A stretch of 64,000 bases of DNA from contig NC_050470.1 in NCBI RefSeq assembly GCF_013373865.1, forward strand, positions 20,288,167 through 20,352,166, read 5' to 3'. The stretch's first letter is position 1; each line of letters begins with the position of its first letter. Origin of the DNA: Monomorium pharaonis (lineage: Eukaryota > Arthropoda > Insecta > Hymenoptera > Formicidae). Below, piece by piece: positions 26,219 to 36,283 of the stretch. The notes below the pieces were generated by a model. That model worked only from the letters and a program-made list of their open reading frames with translations, was not told the origin of the DNA and ran no database searches. The translations under genes and the position numbers were made by a program.

Positions 26219-29200
26219 GCGGAAGGAAGGCTATTAAGCGCCGCGCCGACCAGAAAATGACCAGGGCTGAGATATGCCAGGTCGTTTGGATCATTGCTAA
26301 CTTGTGTAAGTGGTCGTGAGTTTAATATCGCTTCTATCTCGCAAAGAACAGTCGCGATCTCTTCGAAGGTTAAATGAGCTTGGCCCACGATTCGCGACAT
26401 GTGGTATTTTGCCGATTTTACGGCTGCCTCCCACAAGCCCCCGAAATGAGGGGCGTTGGGAGGTATAAATGACCAAGTAGTTTCTTGCTCGCGGAGGAAT
26501 TCTCTGACGCTTGTTTGGGTTTGTTCGTCCTTGATAAAATCGTAAAATTCCCGGCATTGCTTGTTAGCCCCGACGAAGGTGGTCCCGTTATCCGAGTACA
26601 TGCAGACTGGTTTGCCTCTTCGTGATATAAAGCGCCGGAACGCGGCGAGAAACGCGTCCGAGGTGAGATCGCTCACTAATTCGATGTGTGTTGCCTTTGT
26701 TGCGAAGCACACAAAGATCGAGATATACGCCTTGTGGTTGCGAGCATTACGACGCCTTCCCTCTCTCACGATGACGGGACCCGCGTAGTCCACACCACAG
26801 TGAGAAAAGGGTCTGGATACCGTGACTCTATTAGTTGGCAATGCTCCCATGATAGCCTCCGATAAGGCCGGTTTGGCCTTAAAACAAATTACGCAATTCC
26901 GAATTAACTTGCGTGTGACTGACCGGAGCGAAAGAGGCCAAAACTGTTGCCTCACGAAGGCCATGGTTGCCTGTGTGCCAGCGTGCTTGTTTCGTACGTG
27001 CTCTCGGTAGATTAGTCGCTTGGTCAACTCGTGATCGCTTGGTAGCAATATGGGGTGGCGCGCGCCGTATTGGAGTTCGGAGTTCTCGAGTCTACCGCCT
27101 ACGCGTATTATTCCGGCCTTATCTAAAAAAGGGGATAGTGCGAGTATTCTGCTTGATGCGTTGATCTTCAGTTTCTCACTCAAGGCCTTATGTTCGTTCC
27201 GGAATGAACCCCTTTGGACTGTTTTGCATGCGACATCTAATGCGTAAGCTATCTCGCCGGGGGGAACGAAACTTGTTTGATCGGGTAACCGACGTGTTTT
27301 GCGAAACCTGAGGCAATACGCCAGGATGCGACAAATCTTGTTTAAATTGGAGCATTTTGCTAGCAAATCGTCCACAATAGAGTTTTCTCGAGTGGTAGCA
27401 ACGACGGATACCGATAGTCTTTCTGGAAGACTGTCTCTCAAGTTCGTGAATTTGCCGCTGGGCCACCGGCTTTCGTCGACTTGTAAAAATGTAGGGCCTT
27501 GCCACCACAAGGTTGCGGCCGGAAGTTGATTAGGTTCTAAACCGCGAGATAATATATCTGCCGGGTTGTCTGCCGAAGGAACATGTCGCCAATTTCGTGG
27601 TTCGGTCAGACGTTGGACCTCACCAATTCTGTTTGAGACAAAAATTGACCATCTGTGACACGCGGAGGTTACCCAGTTTAAGGCAATTGTGGAGTCCGAC
27701 CATAGAAACACCCTTACGTTCGTTGATTTTATGGCATCAGTTACTCTTTTCATTAATTGTGCTAATAGAACTGTCGCGCATAATTCTAATCGGGGAAGCG
27801 TTATAACCTTAAGGGGTGCTACGCGGGACTTAGAACATAAAAGTTCGATTCGGTATTCGTTTTTGCTGATTTCTGTTCGAACGTAGACACAGGCGCCGTA
27901 GGCACGCTGGCTCGCATCACAGAAGCCATGTATCTGTACCCGATTCGGTTCTGTGGCAAACTTGACGCGTCGCGGAATCCGTAGGTCATTTAATTCAGGT
28001 AAACCATTCTTGAATTTCGTCCAACGGGAGTGTAAATCCTGGGGAATTGATTCATCCCAATGAATGTTAGACCGCCATAATTCTTGGAGTATGAGTTTCG
28101 CGGTTACGATTATTGGTCCGAGAAGACCTAGCGGGTCGAATAATCTGGCCACACCAGACAGTATAGTGCGCTTGGATACGGTGTTTAGATCGTTTCGCGT
28201 TTCATAAGTAACGGAGAACGTGTCTTGGTTCTGGTCCCATTGGATGCCCAACACTCGCAAATTTGTTTCGTCGTTTATTATCACAGGTTTATCGCGTTGT
28301 TTGTTTACGTTATCTAGCAAACCCGGGAGATTAGATGCCCATTTACTAAGCTCAAACGATCCTGCGCGCAGTATCTTTATAACTTCATCGCGAGCTAGTT
28401 TTATTTCTTCAATACTGTCCGCCCTGGTCAAAATGTCGTCCACATAAAAGTCGTCTTGAACGCATCTTGAGCCTGTCGGATAACGCGTCGCGTGCTGATC
28501 TGCCAAATGCTGAAGGCACCTTGTGGCAAGATACGATGCGGGGGCTGTACCGTAGGTCACGGTTGTTAATTCGTAAACCTTTACATCCGAGTCGGTGTCG
28601 TTTCTCCATAGGATTCTTTGTAAACTTCTTTGCGACGGGTCTACCGCGATCTGCCTATACATTTTAATAATGTCGGCCACGAAAACGTAAGCAAATGCGC
28701 GGAAGCGCATCAGAATGGATATGAGATCTTGTTGAATCGCCGGCCCCACCCATAACACGTCGTTTAACGAAAGGCCCGAACTACTTGCGCATGACGCGTC
28801 AAACACGACGCGGATGTTCGAACCCTTATAAACGCAATGGTGAGGTAGATAAAATGATATTGAGTCTTCGTCCGGTGGTACGTTCGTTTCTTGCATATGT
28901 CCTAATTTCTGGTACTCGTTCATGAACTGTGTGTATCGCTCCTTCAGTTCCGGATCCCGCTTGAATCGTTTTTCGAGATTGTAAAAACGCCTCAACGCGG
29001 TCTCCTTGGAGTCGCCTAACTTGTTGATCAACTGCTCCTTGACCGGCAATTTTACCACGAATCTACCTTGGGCGGTCCTAGAAACGTTTTCTACAAAGTG
29101 CTGTTCGCAATAAGTTTTTTCCGTCGCGTGAGTAACCGGTGTATTTAACATATCTTCCTGTTGCCAGAATCGTTCTAACTCCTTGTGTAATTGCGAATTA

Positions 29201-31008
29201 GAAATTCTCGCGTGAAGCGCTCGGATACGTTGTCCTGACTCCGGGGAACCGATCGCGCAGCCGGCTAGGATCCACCCCAGACACGTTTTTTGGAGCGTGG
29301 GATGTTCCGGCGAGGATTTAATCTGACCCACGCACAACAGATCCCAGAATGTTCCGGCGCCCACCAAGACGTCGATCTCCGCTGATTTATAAAATTGAGG
29401 ATCGGCAAGCCTCAAATGATGCGGCAAGCGATAACTATCGCGCTTAAGTCTGAAGGCCGGCAACTCGTCCGTTATTTGATCGGTGATGATGCAGTCTATA
29501 GTGGCCGAATACGAATTTAAACGCGACCGCAACTGTAGAGTGGCGACACGAGAAGATTTGGTGACCGTTCCGTTTATCCCTGAAACGGAAACGTCTAACG
29601 AGCGTGAGTTTAATCCGAGAAGCTCTATAACTTTTTTCAAGACAAAGTTCGCCTGCGAGCCGCAATCTAACAAGACGCGCGCTTCTCTAATTTCACCACC
29701 GGCATCGGTGACATAAGCAATAGCCGTTGACAGCATAACCTGCTCGCCGCCGGACGCGCGTGCATGTGTTACTACTGCAGGCGACGATGCTGCCGTCCTT
29801 GTTTCCTTCCTTTCGTTGGAGCTGGGGGTACCAGACTCCGTGCTAGTTGCTACGTGCAAGAGCGTGTTATGCTTAGCCTTACACGTCCTGCACGCGCCCG
29901 ACGTGCATTGACTGGCACCATGCGAGGTGGAGCGTAAGCAGTTGAGACAAAGCTTTCGTTGACGGATTTCGGCGTTTCTGCGCGAGACCGGTAGTGCTAA
30001 AAAGTTCTTACAGCGATAAATCGAATGGTCGCCATTGCAATAGCTGCATTGATATTTAACAGAAGCGTGGTAGGCAGTCTGGTGTCTTGATTTCGGACGA
30101 GTATGGGTGCTTGAATCGTCAGTCGGCTCCAGCACCTCGCACTTGTGGACGATAAAATCTAATAACTGTTTAAAGGTTGGAATACTTGAACCCGTCAGAG
30201 TCGTACGCCACTCCCGTCGCGTGATCGGGTCCAGTTTGGAACTGACAATGTATGTCAATATGTCGTCCCAATACGCCGTCGGACGTTTCAAAGCCTGAAG
30301 GGCGTGGATGTGCTTCGTTGCACTATTCGCGATCTGGCGTAGCTCGCCCGCGTTTTCCTTAGTCATCGACGCGAGCTCGACTATTGATCTGACATGATTC
30401 GACACGATGACTCTTTTGTTGTCGTAACGATCCTTCAGGAGACGCCATGCAACTTCGTAATTTAATTCCGAAATTTCTAATGAACTGATTACGTCGCCAG
30501 CTTCACCGGAGAGGCAACCACGCAAGTATTGCAATTTTTGTACGTTATTTAGAGATGCGTTCGAATGTATACTAGAGTTGAATCCATCGAAAAACGGGAA
30601 CCACTCATCGTATTTGCCGGTAAATTTGGGGAGGTTCAATTTCGGCAAGCGAACATTAGCCGTATCCGCCGTCCCGAAAGTACCCGTCGTCAGCGGCGAT
30701 GACATTCTTGTCTCCTGAGAGGGGGAGACCGGGGGGTCGAGTAATTCCGTTATCTTAGCAGCTAACACGTAGTATGCTTCTTCGAAACTCGCGCGATCGC
30801 CGGCCTCGTCCAAACCTTCTATTTGCAATTGTATCATGGCATAATCTAGCCAATGCTGTTCTAACTTCGCCTTGCGTTCCTTAAGCTGCGCCTTCACCGT
30901 CGGCGTGAGACTTGTTACCGAATCTACGTACGAGTTAGTGCGTGTACACGATGCCTTGATCGTCGTGCGTTGCCTCTTTAAGGCGTTTATATTTTGCTCG
31001 TTGGACAT
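26203..31008 (-). CDS. BEL/Pao Gag-Pol polyprotein
   Basis: A single 1601-codon frame starting MSNEQNINALKR. In order it carries a gag region (DUF1759-like, about residues 120-290) and nucleocapsid zinc knuckles (CSYCNGDHSIYRC near 320, CLNCLRSTSHGASQC near 355). An aspartic protease follows (VLLDCGSQANF, near 448; BEL proteases often vary after the catalytic D). The reverse transcriptase has FVADIIKMYRQI and the YVDD box near 854. RNase H follows (GFCDASQRAYGA, LWSDST). The integrase has a zinc-binding H..H..CVIC, then catalytic D in GVDYAGP, D in MYSDNGTTF and E in GGLWEAAVKSA. The frame ends early at YRI because of a frameshift; the C-terminus continues in another frame. It makes the particle, copies RNA to DNA and integrates it. 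Confidence 0.96.
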   Translation of the reverse strand: MSNEQNINALKRQRTTIKASCTRTNSYVDSVTSLTPTVKAQLKERKAKLEQHWLDYAMIQLQIEGLDEAGDRASFEEAYYVLAAKITELLDPPVSPSQETRMSSPLTTGTFGTADTANVRLPKLNLPKFTGKYDEWFPFFDGFNSSIHSNASLNNVQKLQYLRGCLSGEAGDVISSLEISELNYEVAWRLLKDRYDNKRVIVSNHVRSIVELASMTKENAGELRQIANSATKHIHALQALKRPTAYWDDILTYIVSSKLDPITRREWRTTLTGSSIPTFKQLLDFIVHKCEVLEPTDDSSTHTRPKSRHQTAYHASVKYQCSYCNGDHSIYRCKNFLALPVSRRNAEIRQRKLCLNCLRSTSHGASQCTSGACRTCKAKHNTLLHVATSTESGTPSSNERKETRTAASSPAVVTHARASGGEQVMLSTAIAYVTDAGGEIREARVLLDCGSQANFVLKKVIELLGLNSRSLDVSVSGINGTVTKSSRVATLQLRSRLNSYSATIDCIITDQITDELPAFRLKRDSYRLPHHLRLADPQFYKSAEIDVLVGAGTFWDLLCVGQIKSSPEHPTLQKTCLGWILAGCAIGSPESGQRIRALHARISNSQLHKELERFWQQEDMLNTPVTHATEKTYCEQHFVENVSRTAQGRFVVKLPVKEQLINKLGDSKETALRRFYNLEKRFKRDPELKERYTQFMNEYQKLGHMQETNVPPDEDSISFYLPHHCVYKGSNIRVVFDASCASSSGLSLNDVLWVGPAIQQDLISILMRFRAFAYVFVADIIKMYRQIAVDPSQRSLQRILWRNDTDSDVKVYELTTVTYGTAPASYLATRCLQHLADQHATRYPTGSRCVQDDFYVDDILTRADSIEEIKLARDEVIKILRAGSFELSKWASNLPGLLDNVNKQRDKPVIINDETNLRVLGIQWDQNQDTFSVTYETRNDLNTVSKRTILSGVARLFDPLGLLGPIIVTAKLILQELWRSNIHWDESIPQDLHSRWTKFKNGLPELNDLRIPRRVKFATEPNRVQIHGFCDASQRAYGACVYVRTEISKNEYRIELLCSKSRVAPLKVITLPRLELCATVLLAQLMKRVTDAIKSTNVRVFLWSDSTIALNWVTSACHRWSIFVSNRIGEVQRLTEPRNWRHVPSADNPADILSRGLEPNQLPAATLWWQGPTFLQVDESRWPSGKFTNLRDSLPERLSVSVVATTRENSIVDDLLAKCSNLNKICRILAYCLRFRKTRRLPDQTSFVPPGEIAYALDVACKTVQRGSFRNEHKALSEKLKINASSRILALSPFLDKAGIIRVGGRLENSELQYGARHPILLPSDHELTKRLIYREHVRNKHAGTQATMAFVRQQFWPLSLRSVTRKLIRNCVICFKAKPALSEAIMGALPTNRVTVSRPFSHCGVDYAGPVIVREGRRRNARNHKAYISIFVCFATKATHIELVSDLTSDAFLAAFRRFISRRGKPVCMYSDNGTTFVGANKQCREFYDFIKDEQTQTSVREFLREQETTWSFIPPNAPHFGGLWEAAVKSAKYHMSRIVGQAHLTFEEIATVLCEIEAILNSRPLTQVSNDPNDLAYLSPGHFLVGAALNSLPSAIYRI

Positions 31009-31520
31009 GACGCGATGATTTTACGACCTGTCAATGTAAAGTTTCTGGCCGGCGACAACGCCCGATAACGATCCTTACCTGAATGTAATTCACGCGAATT
31101 ATCCTAAACGCGGTATGGGTCGCTGCTGGCAATGTTGTATCACGTGACGGCGGCGTAGCGGAAGATGGCGTCTGGATGCTTCTCGAAGCTTCTTGTCGCT
31201 CGCTGGTCCGTGTCACGTGGCGGCGATGTAGCGGCAAATGGCGTCTGGACGCCTCTCGAACCTTCTCGTCGCCTCGACTAGGATAGCGGTATGCTCGTTT
31301 TCTTGGTGGACAATAGCACGGCTTTTGTGACTTGATAAGGCCCTTGCGTCCCTTGGCTCGTAACTGCCGCGTGAGACTTGCCCCTTGGTAAGCTCTGAGA
31401 TCCCTTGTAGGTTAGAATCTTGTCTCGCCGTGCATTTCGGCTGCCCGGACGCTTCGCTGGCTGACACGAAGATATCCGAATGGCCTTGAGAATACCATCC
31501 GGCTCGAAGGACCAAAACAA
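31009..31520 (-). other. BEL 5' leader with internal duplication
   Basis: The region between the 5' LTR and the gag start holds two tandem, diverged copies of about 70-75 bp (31,138-31,210 and 31,213-31,283). Both share 'gatggcgtctgga.gc' and 'ttctcgaa..ttct'. No protein is evident. Confidence 0.6.
31498..31514 (-). promoter_or_regulatory. Primer binding site (tRNA-Tyr type)
   Basis: On the minus strand the sequence TGGTCCTTCGAGCCGGA begins 6 nt downstream of the 5' LTR. It is complementary to a tRNA 3' end whose acceptor strand (TCGAAGG) pairs with CCTTCGA, the usual 5' end of animal tRNA-Tyr. It would prime minus-strand DNA synthesis. Confidence 0.8.
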
Positions 31521-31903
31521 TGTATCGTACGCCTTGGCGTGCGCGCCCGCTTGTAATCAACGGCGTGTCCTCGTGATCAGGCGGGTCGAGAGAAGAAACA
31601 CTTCCTTGCTCTGAATTTGATTTATTGTCTGTATCTTCGTGTCCGAAGGTCCGTTACGAATATTATTCACACTGGGTTGAGCAACCCTCGCGATTCGCAC
31701 GTTGTGGCTGTGCGGATTTTCGGTGCGGCCGATGCTTACCGATGGCGAGACCGTTCTGGCTAGCACGCCGATATTCCCACGAAGGAACACGAGGCCGGCC
31801 GATTTCTTCCGAAGCACGCGATCGCGACTCGACGATGACGCCGCGTTGATATGATAGTCGATACCTCGCTAGGAAAATTAAATATCTCGAATGATACTTA
31901 ACA
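31521..31903 (-). repeat. BEL 5' LTR
   Basis: Upstream LTR relative to the minus-strand genes. On the plus strand it runs TGTATCGTACGCC...ATACTTAACA, giving TG/CA ends. It should hold the promoter. Differences from the other LTR cluster near 31,640 and 31,842-31,856. Confidence 0.95.
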
Positions 31904-32157
31904 CTTGCATATAAAGAGGTCACTTGCAACTCCGAAATCAGATCTCGAATTTCATTTTTATTAGCTACCGTATCTCGAGTACGAGCTACGGTACCGCACG
32001 CAACACACAATCCCCCACAAATTTGTGTCATGTACATTCTATGTACATGTTATATATAACTATGCACATATGTATAATATTAGGCATGTATTATGTACAT
32101 TCTATGTTCATGATGTTATGTATATGTAATGAATGATAAGTGGACATACATGGTGTA

Positions 32158-33429
32158 TTAGGTGTACAACTTTGCTTCCGCCGTTTTTTTTCAAAATTCG
32201 AGGCTTTATTGTGAAAAACTGGTTATACATTTACGATTCAAAGTATTGTCCATCGCTGGCACTACTTTCTCCCATCTTTCTGGCAGCATACGAATCCCGC
32301 GTCGAAAAAACTGGTCATCTTTTGAAACGAATCGATCTAATTTTTCACTTCTTCATAAGAACGGAAGTGCTGGTCAGCCAGGCCGTGTGTCATTGATCGA
32401 AACAAGTGATAGTCAGAGGGAGCAATGTCCGGAGAATACGGCAGGCGGGGTAGGACTTACCATTTCAACGTTTCCAAATATGTTTTGACGAGCTTTGCGA
32501 CATGGGGTCGAGCATTGTCATGCTGCAAAATTACTTTATCGTGTCTATCGTTGTATTGCGGCCATTTGTCTTTTAGTGCTCGGCTCAAACGCATCAATTG
32601 CTTTTGATACTGATCGCCTGTGATTGTTTTAGTCGGTTTTAGTAGCTCATAATACACTACGCCGAATTGGTCCCACCAAATACAGAGCATGACCTTGGAG
32701 CCGTGAATATTCAGTTTGGCCGTCGACGTGGAAGCATGGTCGGGAAGTGTTCATGATTTTCTGCGCTTGGGGTTATCGTAATGAACCCATTTTTTGTCCC
32801 CAGTCACAATACGATGCAGAAATCCCTTTCGTCTTTGCCTTGTAAGTAGCTGTTCACAAGCAAACAAACGCCGTTCAACATCTCTCGGCTTCAACTCGTA
32901 TGGCACCCAATTTCCTTGCTTCTAAATCATTCCCATAACTTTTAGGCGTTTTGAAATGGCTTGTTGAATCACTCCCAATGATCCTGCTAATTCTTCTTGC
33001 GTTTGACACGAGTCTTGATCAAGTAATGCCTCAAATTCTGCATCTTCAAAAACCTTCTCTCTTTCACCGCCATGCCGGTCTTCAATGTCAAAATCACCGT
33101 TCTTGAAGCGTTGAAACCACTCTCGGCATGTTTTTTCACTAACAGCGGCCTCACCATACGTATTTGAGAGCATTCGATGAGCCTCAGATTTCTTTATATT
33201 GAAGCAAAGAAATTAAAACCTTCCGCAAATGACGAGAATTTGGCTCGTAAGCTGACATTTTCAATCGAGAATAACTTTATAATGCAGACACAAATCGACT
33301 AATATTGATGGCATTATGTTTACAAATGCCTAAGCTTATTGTATGATGTCTACGATCTATTTATTTTGACTACCACTTACCGCTACAGCCATCTATTAGG
33401 AAACGGCGAAAGCAAAGTTGTACATACAT
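32158..33429 (-). mobile_element. mariner (Tc1/mariner) element, decayed
   Basis: The left end TTAGGTGTACAACTTTGC and the right end, read inwards, GTACAACTTTGCTTTCGCCG are terminal inverted repeats of about 28 bp in a TA context. They enclose one transposase pseudogene on the minus strand. The flanks on both sides are alike ('gtacat' and 'atatgta'-rich). Confidence 0.9.
32206..33258 (-). pseudogene. mariner transposase pseudogene
   Basis: It begins MSAYEPNSRHLRKVLI at 33,258 and would be about 350 residues, the normal mariner length. The paired HTH region (CREWFQRFKNGDFDIEDRHG) is clear. The catalytic D,D34D residues can still be seen in VTGDKKWVHYD, ILQHDNARPH and YSPDIAPSDYHLF. A frameshift follows LIS near residue 19. 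In-frame stops replace residues after VMGMI, after KRRKS (a Trp codon), after ETLKW (a Glu codon) and after EEVKN (a Trp codon). It cannot make an active transposase. The stops and the shift split it into the two open pieces 32,922-33,173 and 32,457-32,690. Confidence 0.92.
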
Positions 33430-33582
33430 GTAATATATGTATAAATCATGTACATATATGTGTATATACTTCCGATCTGCAATGGATATTTTCCTTGTAA
33501 CATCTGCATATACATTTCATATGCAAAGGATGGTTTGGTACAAAACCATGTACATAGTATATACAATATACATAAATATATA

Positions 33583-34647
33583 CCCAGTGAACACATTTTA
33601 TAGCGGCAATATAACATGGAAGTTACATGTAATTTAACATTGTTATTCTTGTGATATGTAGGTGCTATATGACATGGAAATAACCTGTTACGTAATATTT
33701 GTTATACGCAAGTGATCTAGCTGTTATACATCGTTTTGGCGTTACAGTTATTCAACAAAAATTGTATAATCGTAACATAACACGTTCGTATCAATGTTAT
33801 TACGGAACGATGCGTCGTGATTGACTCAGAAATCAGACATTATATATAACATCCTGAATGACAGATCTATTTAATAATAAAAAAAATTATTATAAAAATA
33901 ATGTTTTCAAAAATAACGGTTTGTCTACAATTACTGCAAACAAAAAATGCACAAAATCTAAATTCATTATGTGCTGAACAAAAACAGAATAATAAATGTA
34001 TACTATTCAATTTTTCTTAGAATTATGATCTATATAGTTAACTATCTAATTAATCATTTGAACGCTTCAAAGATTAGTGCTAAATAGATCGCAATTTCCA
34101 TCAAATTATTAAGGTTATGGAAAAAAATAAATTTAACAATGAAATTAATAAGTAAATAAATTAATGCTATTTATTTTTAATATGTTTTGCAAAATTTAAT
34201 TGCTTTTATAAAAAGTAATATAGTCGCGTCAGTTTGCATATAGGTACATGTAGACAATAACAAGTACCCATATCGATGAGTCAAATTGGCGTAGCAGGTA
34301 GAGTACAAGGTTCGTCATCCTAAGGTCCCGGGTTCAAACCTAGCAGCGGCAAGTAAGAATAAAATAAAAAATAACATAATTTAAATTTAATTAATTAATA
34401 AAAATTTATCCTAAATGTAGTATGTGCTGTTGATAAAAATAATTTCAAAAAATGAAATTTTTATTTTATTTTATTTTTCTTTGTAACTGTTGTGTGACGG
34501 TTGGATAACATGTAATTATAACATGTTATATTGCTGAGTCGGAAATTGTAACTTACATGTAATTTCAGAGTAATTTCAGAGTAACGTAACCTGTTATATT
34601 CGGTTACATTGCTGTTACAGTGCTGCTATATTACTGTGTTCACTGGG
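33583..34647. mobile_element. CCCAGTGAACACA-ended element with GTAACATG repeats
   Basis: Terminal inverted repeat CCCAGTGAACACA / TGTGTTCACTGGG. Subterminal regions on both sides hold tandem 'ataacatggaagttacatgtaa'-like motifs, many self-complementary (TTACATGTAA). The centre carries a tRNA-like segment (34,285-34,350). No transposase. Target duplication cannot be resolved in the TA-rich flanks. Confidence 0.7.
34285..34350 (+). other. tRNA-related segment with pol III A and B boxes
   Basis: TGGCGTAGCAGG (34,287-34,298) fits the A-box consensus TRGCNNAGYNGG exactly. GGTTCAAACC (34,331-34,340) is a B box, 44 bases downstream. The intervening sequence does not fold into a fully convincing cloverleaf and acceptor pairing is poor. 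It is a tRNA-derived SINE head or tRNA pseudogene rather than a working tRNA. An A-rich stretch follows. Confidence 0.65.
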
Positions 34648-35000
34648 ATATTGTATACACATAATATCTACATTGTATATCAAATTTTGTGGGTACCCAT
34701 AATTTTCTGATCCCTAAAAATTTAGCCCTCTGTATCTTTTAAGTACCGTAATAAATGGAAAAAATCTCAAAAACTACAAAAACTGCAAAAATAATTTTTT
34801 TTTAATTGGAAAATATAGTAATTTTTTTAAATATTAAATTTCTTAAATTTTAATACCAAAAGTATGTAAATATTTTCTATAAATATTGAAGTTCAACTAT
34901 GAATTTTTTCAGAATTTTAGTATCTATAAATATTTTAAAACATACAGCTGTTTGAAAATTGTCAAGGGTGGCAACTATCTAGTGTGTATGCGAAAGTTAA

Positions 35001-35700
35001 AAAAATAAGTATGTATGCAAAGAATTAAATTACAAAATTTATTAAATAAAACAATGTTAATCCAATTTGTATAAAAATTAAATATAAAAGATGTCTATTA
35101 ATTGGTAATTTATTATTTTAAATTATTATTTTAATTTAATTTAATTTATTATTTTAAATTATCAGTTAATTGACATCTTATTTTATTATTTTTAATATTT
35201 TAATATTAAATTTTTTTTATTTTAATATTTTTAAAAAATAGTTATTTATTAAATTGTTCAGCGATTTGTACATACATATATACACAATAGTTGAGAAAGG
35301 TATATTGAGAAAAATATTTATTAAACCAAAACAAATGTATTTTCTTAAATATACTTTTTTTAACTAGAAGAAATATTTATTAAATTTAAAACAGTTATTC
35401 TTTCTTAAATATATAAAATAATTTTTTTTAATCTGAATTTTTTAATTTAAAAAAAGTTCTAATTTGAAATGTTTTAATGTAAAAAAAAAAAAAATTTTTA
35501 AATAAGAAAACCAAGTTTTTCAAATATTAAAACCGTAATTAAATAAAAATTGAGGTGTTTCAAAAATAAACAAGATACAATTATTTTATAAGTATAAATA
35601 AATAATTTGTTTATCAAAAGAATTACAGTTTTGGGATAAAGTTCCGAAAGTTTTGTTTTAAGTAAATAATTTTCTTATTTAAACACTCATGACGATAAGA
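35001..35700. other. AT-rich stretch, nothing recognised
   Basis: Low-complexity sequence with (TTTAA)-like runs near 35,110-35,160. No coding. Confidence 0.5.
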
Positions 35701-35971
35701 AAGGTATCAATAGCACCGATGATGTAAGTCGGTCAGCTGCAGCAGTCAGCATCGAACGCATTGCGCGAGGTTCCGCGCAATCCGCTCGACAATTAGCGCA
35801 ATGCTCCTCAGACAGCACTTGCTGTTCTAAGCAAGAATTTGGAATACTGACCGATTTACACCCTTACGCAATCCTCCCCATCTTTCGATCCAATTACCGA
35901 ATTATCGGATATATAAACCGCCGAAGGAAAGTGAGGGACGGGTCAATCCGAAGTTAACAAACCAAGATAAC

Positions 35972-36107
35972 ACACAACACTCTGCTTTGCGGGGTTGTGT
36001 ATCGCCGATATACATAAAACATTGTAATATACACAACCACGACACTCTGCTTTGCGGGGTCGTGGACAGTGCACTCCTAGACGCGACACTCTGCCTTGCG
36101 GGGTCGC
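35972..36107 (+). other. Three tandem covarying hairpins
   Basis: Hairpins at 35,972-36,000, 36,037-36,065 and 36,083-36,107 each have the form stem + AC bulge + TCTGC/GCGGG + TTT or CTT loop. The outer stems differ but stay paired: ACACAAC/GTTGTGT, CCACGAC/GTCGTGG, GCGAC/GTCGC. The inner stem uses T-G pairs that work only as RNA from the plus strand. Confidence 0.75.
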
Positions 36108-36139
36108 CATCTATTCGCACACTGTAAATGAATAATATA

Positions 36140-36238
36140 GGCTGCGTTCCGATATTTACTGTCAGTACTGAAAATCTACAGTATATGTGACGTAAACTAT
36201 AGATTTTCAGTACTGGCAGTGAATATCGGAACGCAATC
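36140..36238. mobile_element. Small palindromic MITE
   Basis: Near-perfect inverted arms of about 38 bp beginning GGCTGCGTTCCGATATT and its mirror, flanked by TA on both sides. Fits a Tc1/mariner-type MITE. Confidence 0.75.
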
Positions 36239-36283
36239 ATAATAAAGTGCTTAAGACGAATAATGGTGTGAGTGACTAAATAC

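Larger units (their letters stand above)
25198..31903 (-). mobile_element. BEL/Pao LTR retrotransposon, nearly complete
   Basis: Two 383-bp LTRs in direct orientation flank one long gag-pol on the minus strand. The 5-bp target duplication CTTGC is intact on both sides (25,193-25,197; 31,904-31,908). A tRNA-Tyr type primer site and a G-rich purine tract adjoin the LTRs. The LTRs differ at about 8 of 383 positions by eye (roughly 2%), so the insertion is fairly recent. The one clear coding defect is a frameshift near 26,215. Confidence 0.96.
24983..34996. mobile_element. piggyBac-like element split by nested insertions
   Basis: The left end is TTAA-CCCTTCATATACACACTG. Read from the right, 34,997-35,000 is TTAA followed by CTTTCGCATACACACTAG. 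These are mirror ends of the same family as 13,065-14,362. The outer piggyBac-derived sequence is short and AT-rich and was later split by a BEL retrotransposon, a mariner and a CCCAG-ended element. Removing these leaves roughly 1 kb, similar to the other copies. Confidence 0.65.
35718..36283 (+). other. Candidate solo LTR
   Basis: The sequence changes abruptly to a GC-richer block with a TATA-like box (GGATATATAAACC near 35,910), three hairpins downstream of it, and an AATAAA near 36,240. This order (TATA, structured leader, poly(A) signal) suits an LTR. No second LTR, TG/CA boundary or target duplication was found. A 95-bp MITE is inserted near its end. Confidence 0.35.

Noticed and set aside
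26561..29716. Plus-strand frames across the BEL element
   Set aside because: Shadows of the minus-strand gag-pol.
34285..34350. Functional tRNA gene
   Set aside because: A and B boxes are good but the acceptor stem and anticodon arm do not pair convincingly.
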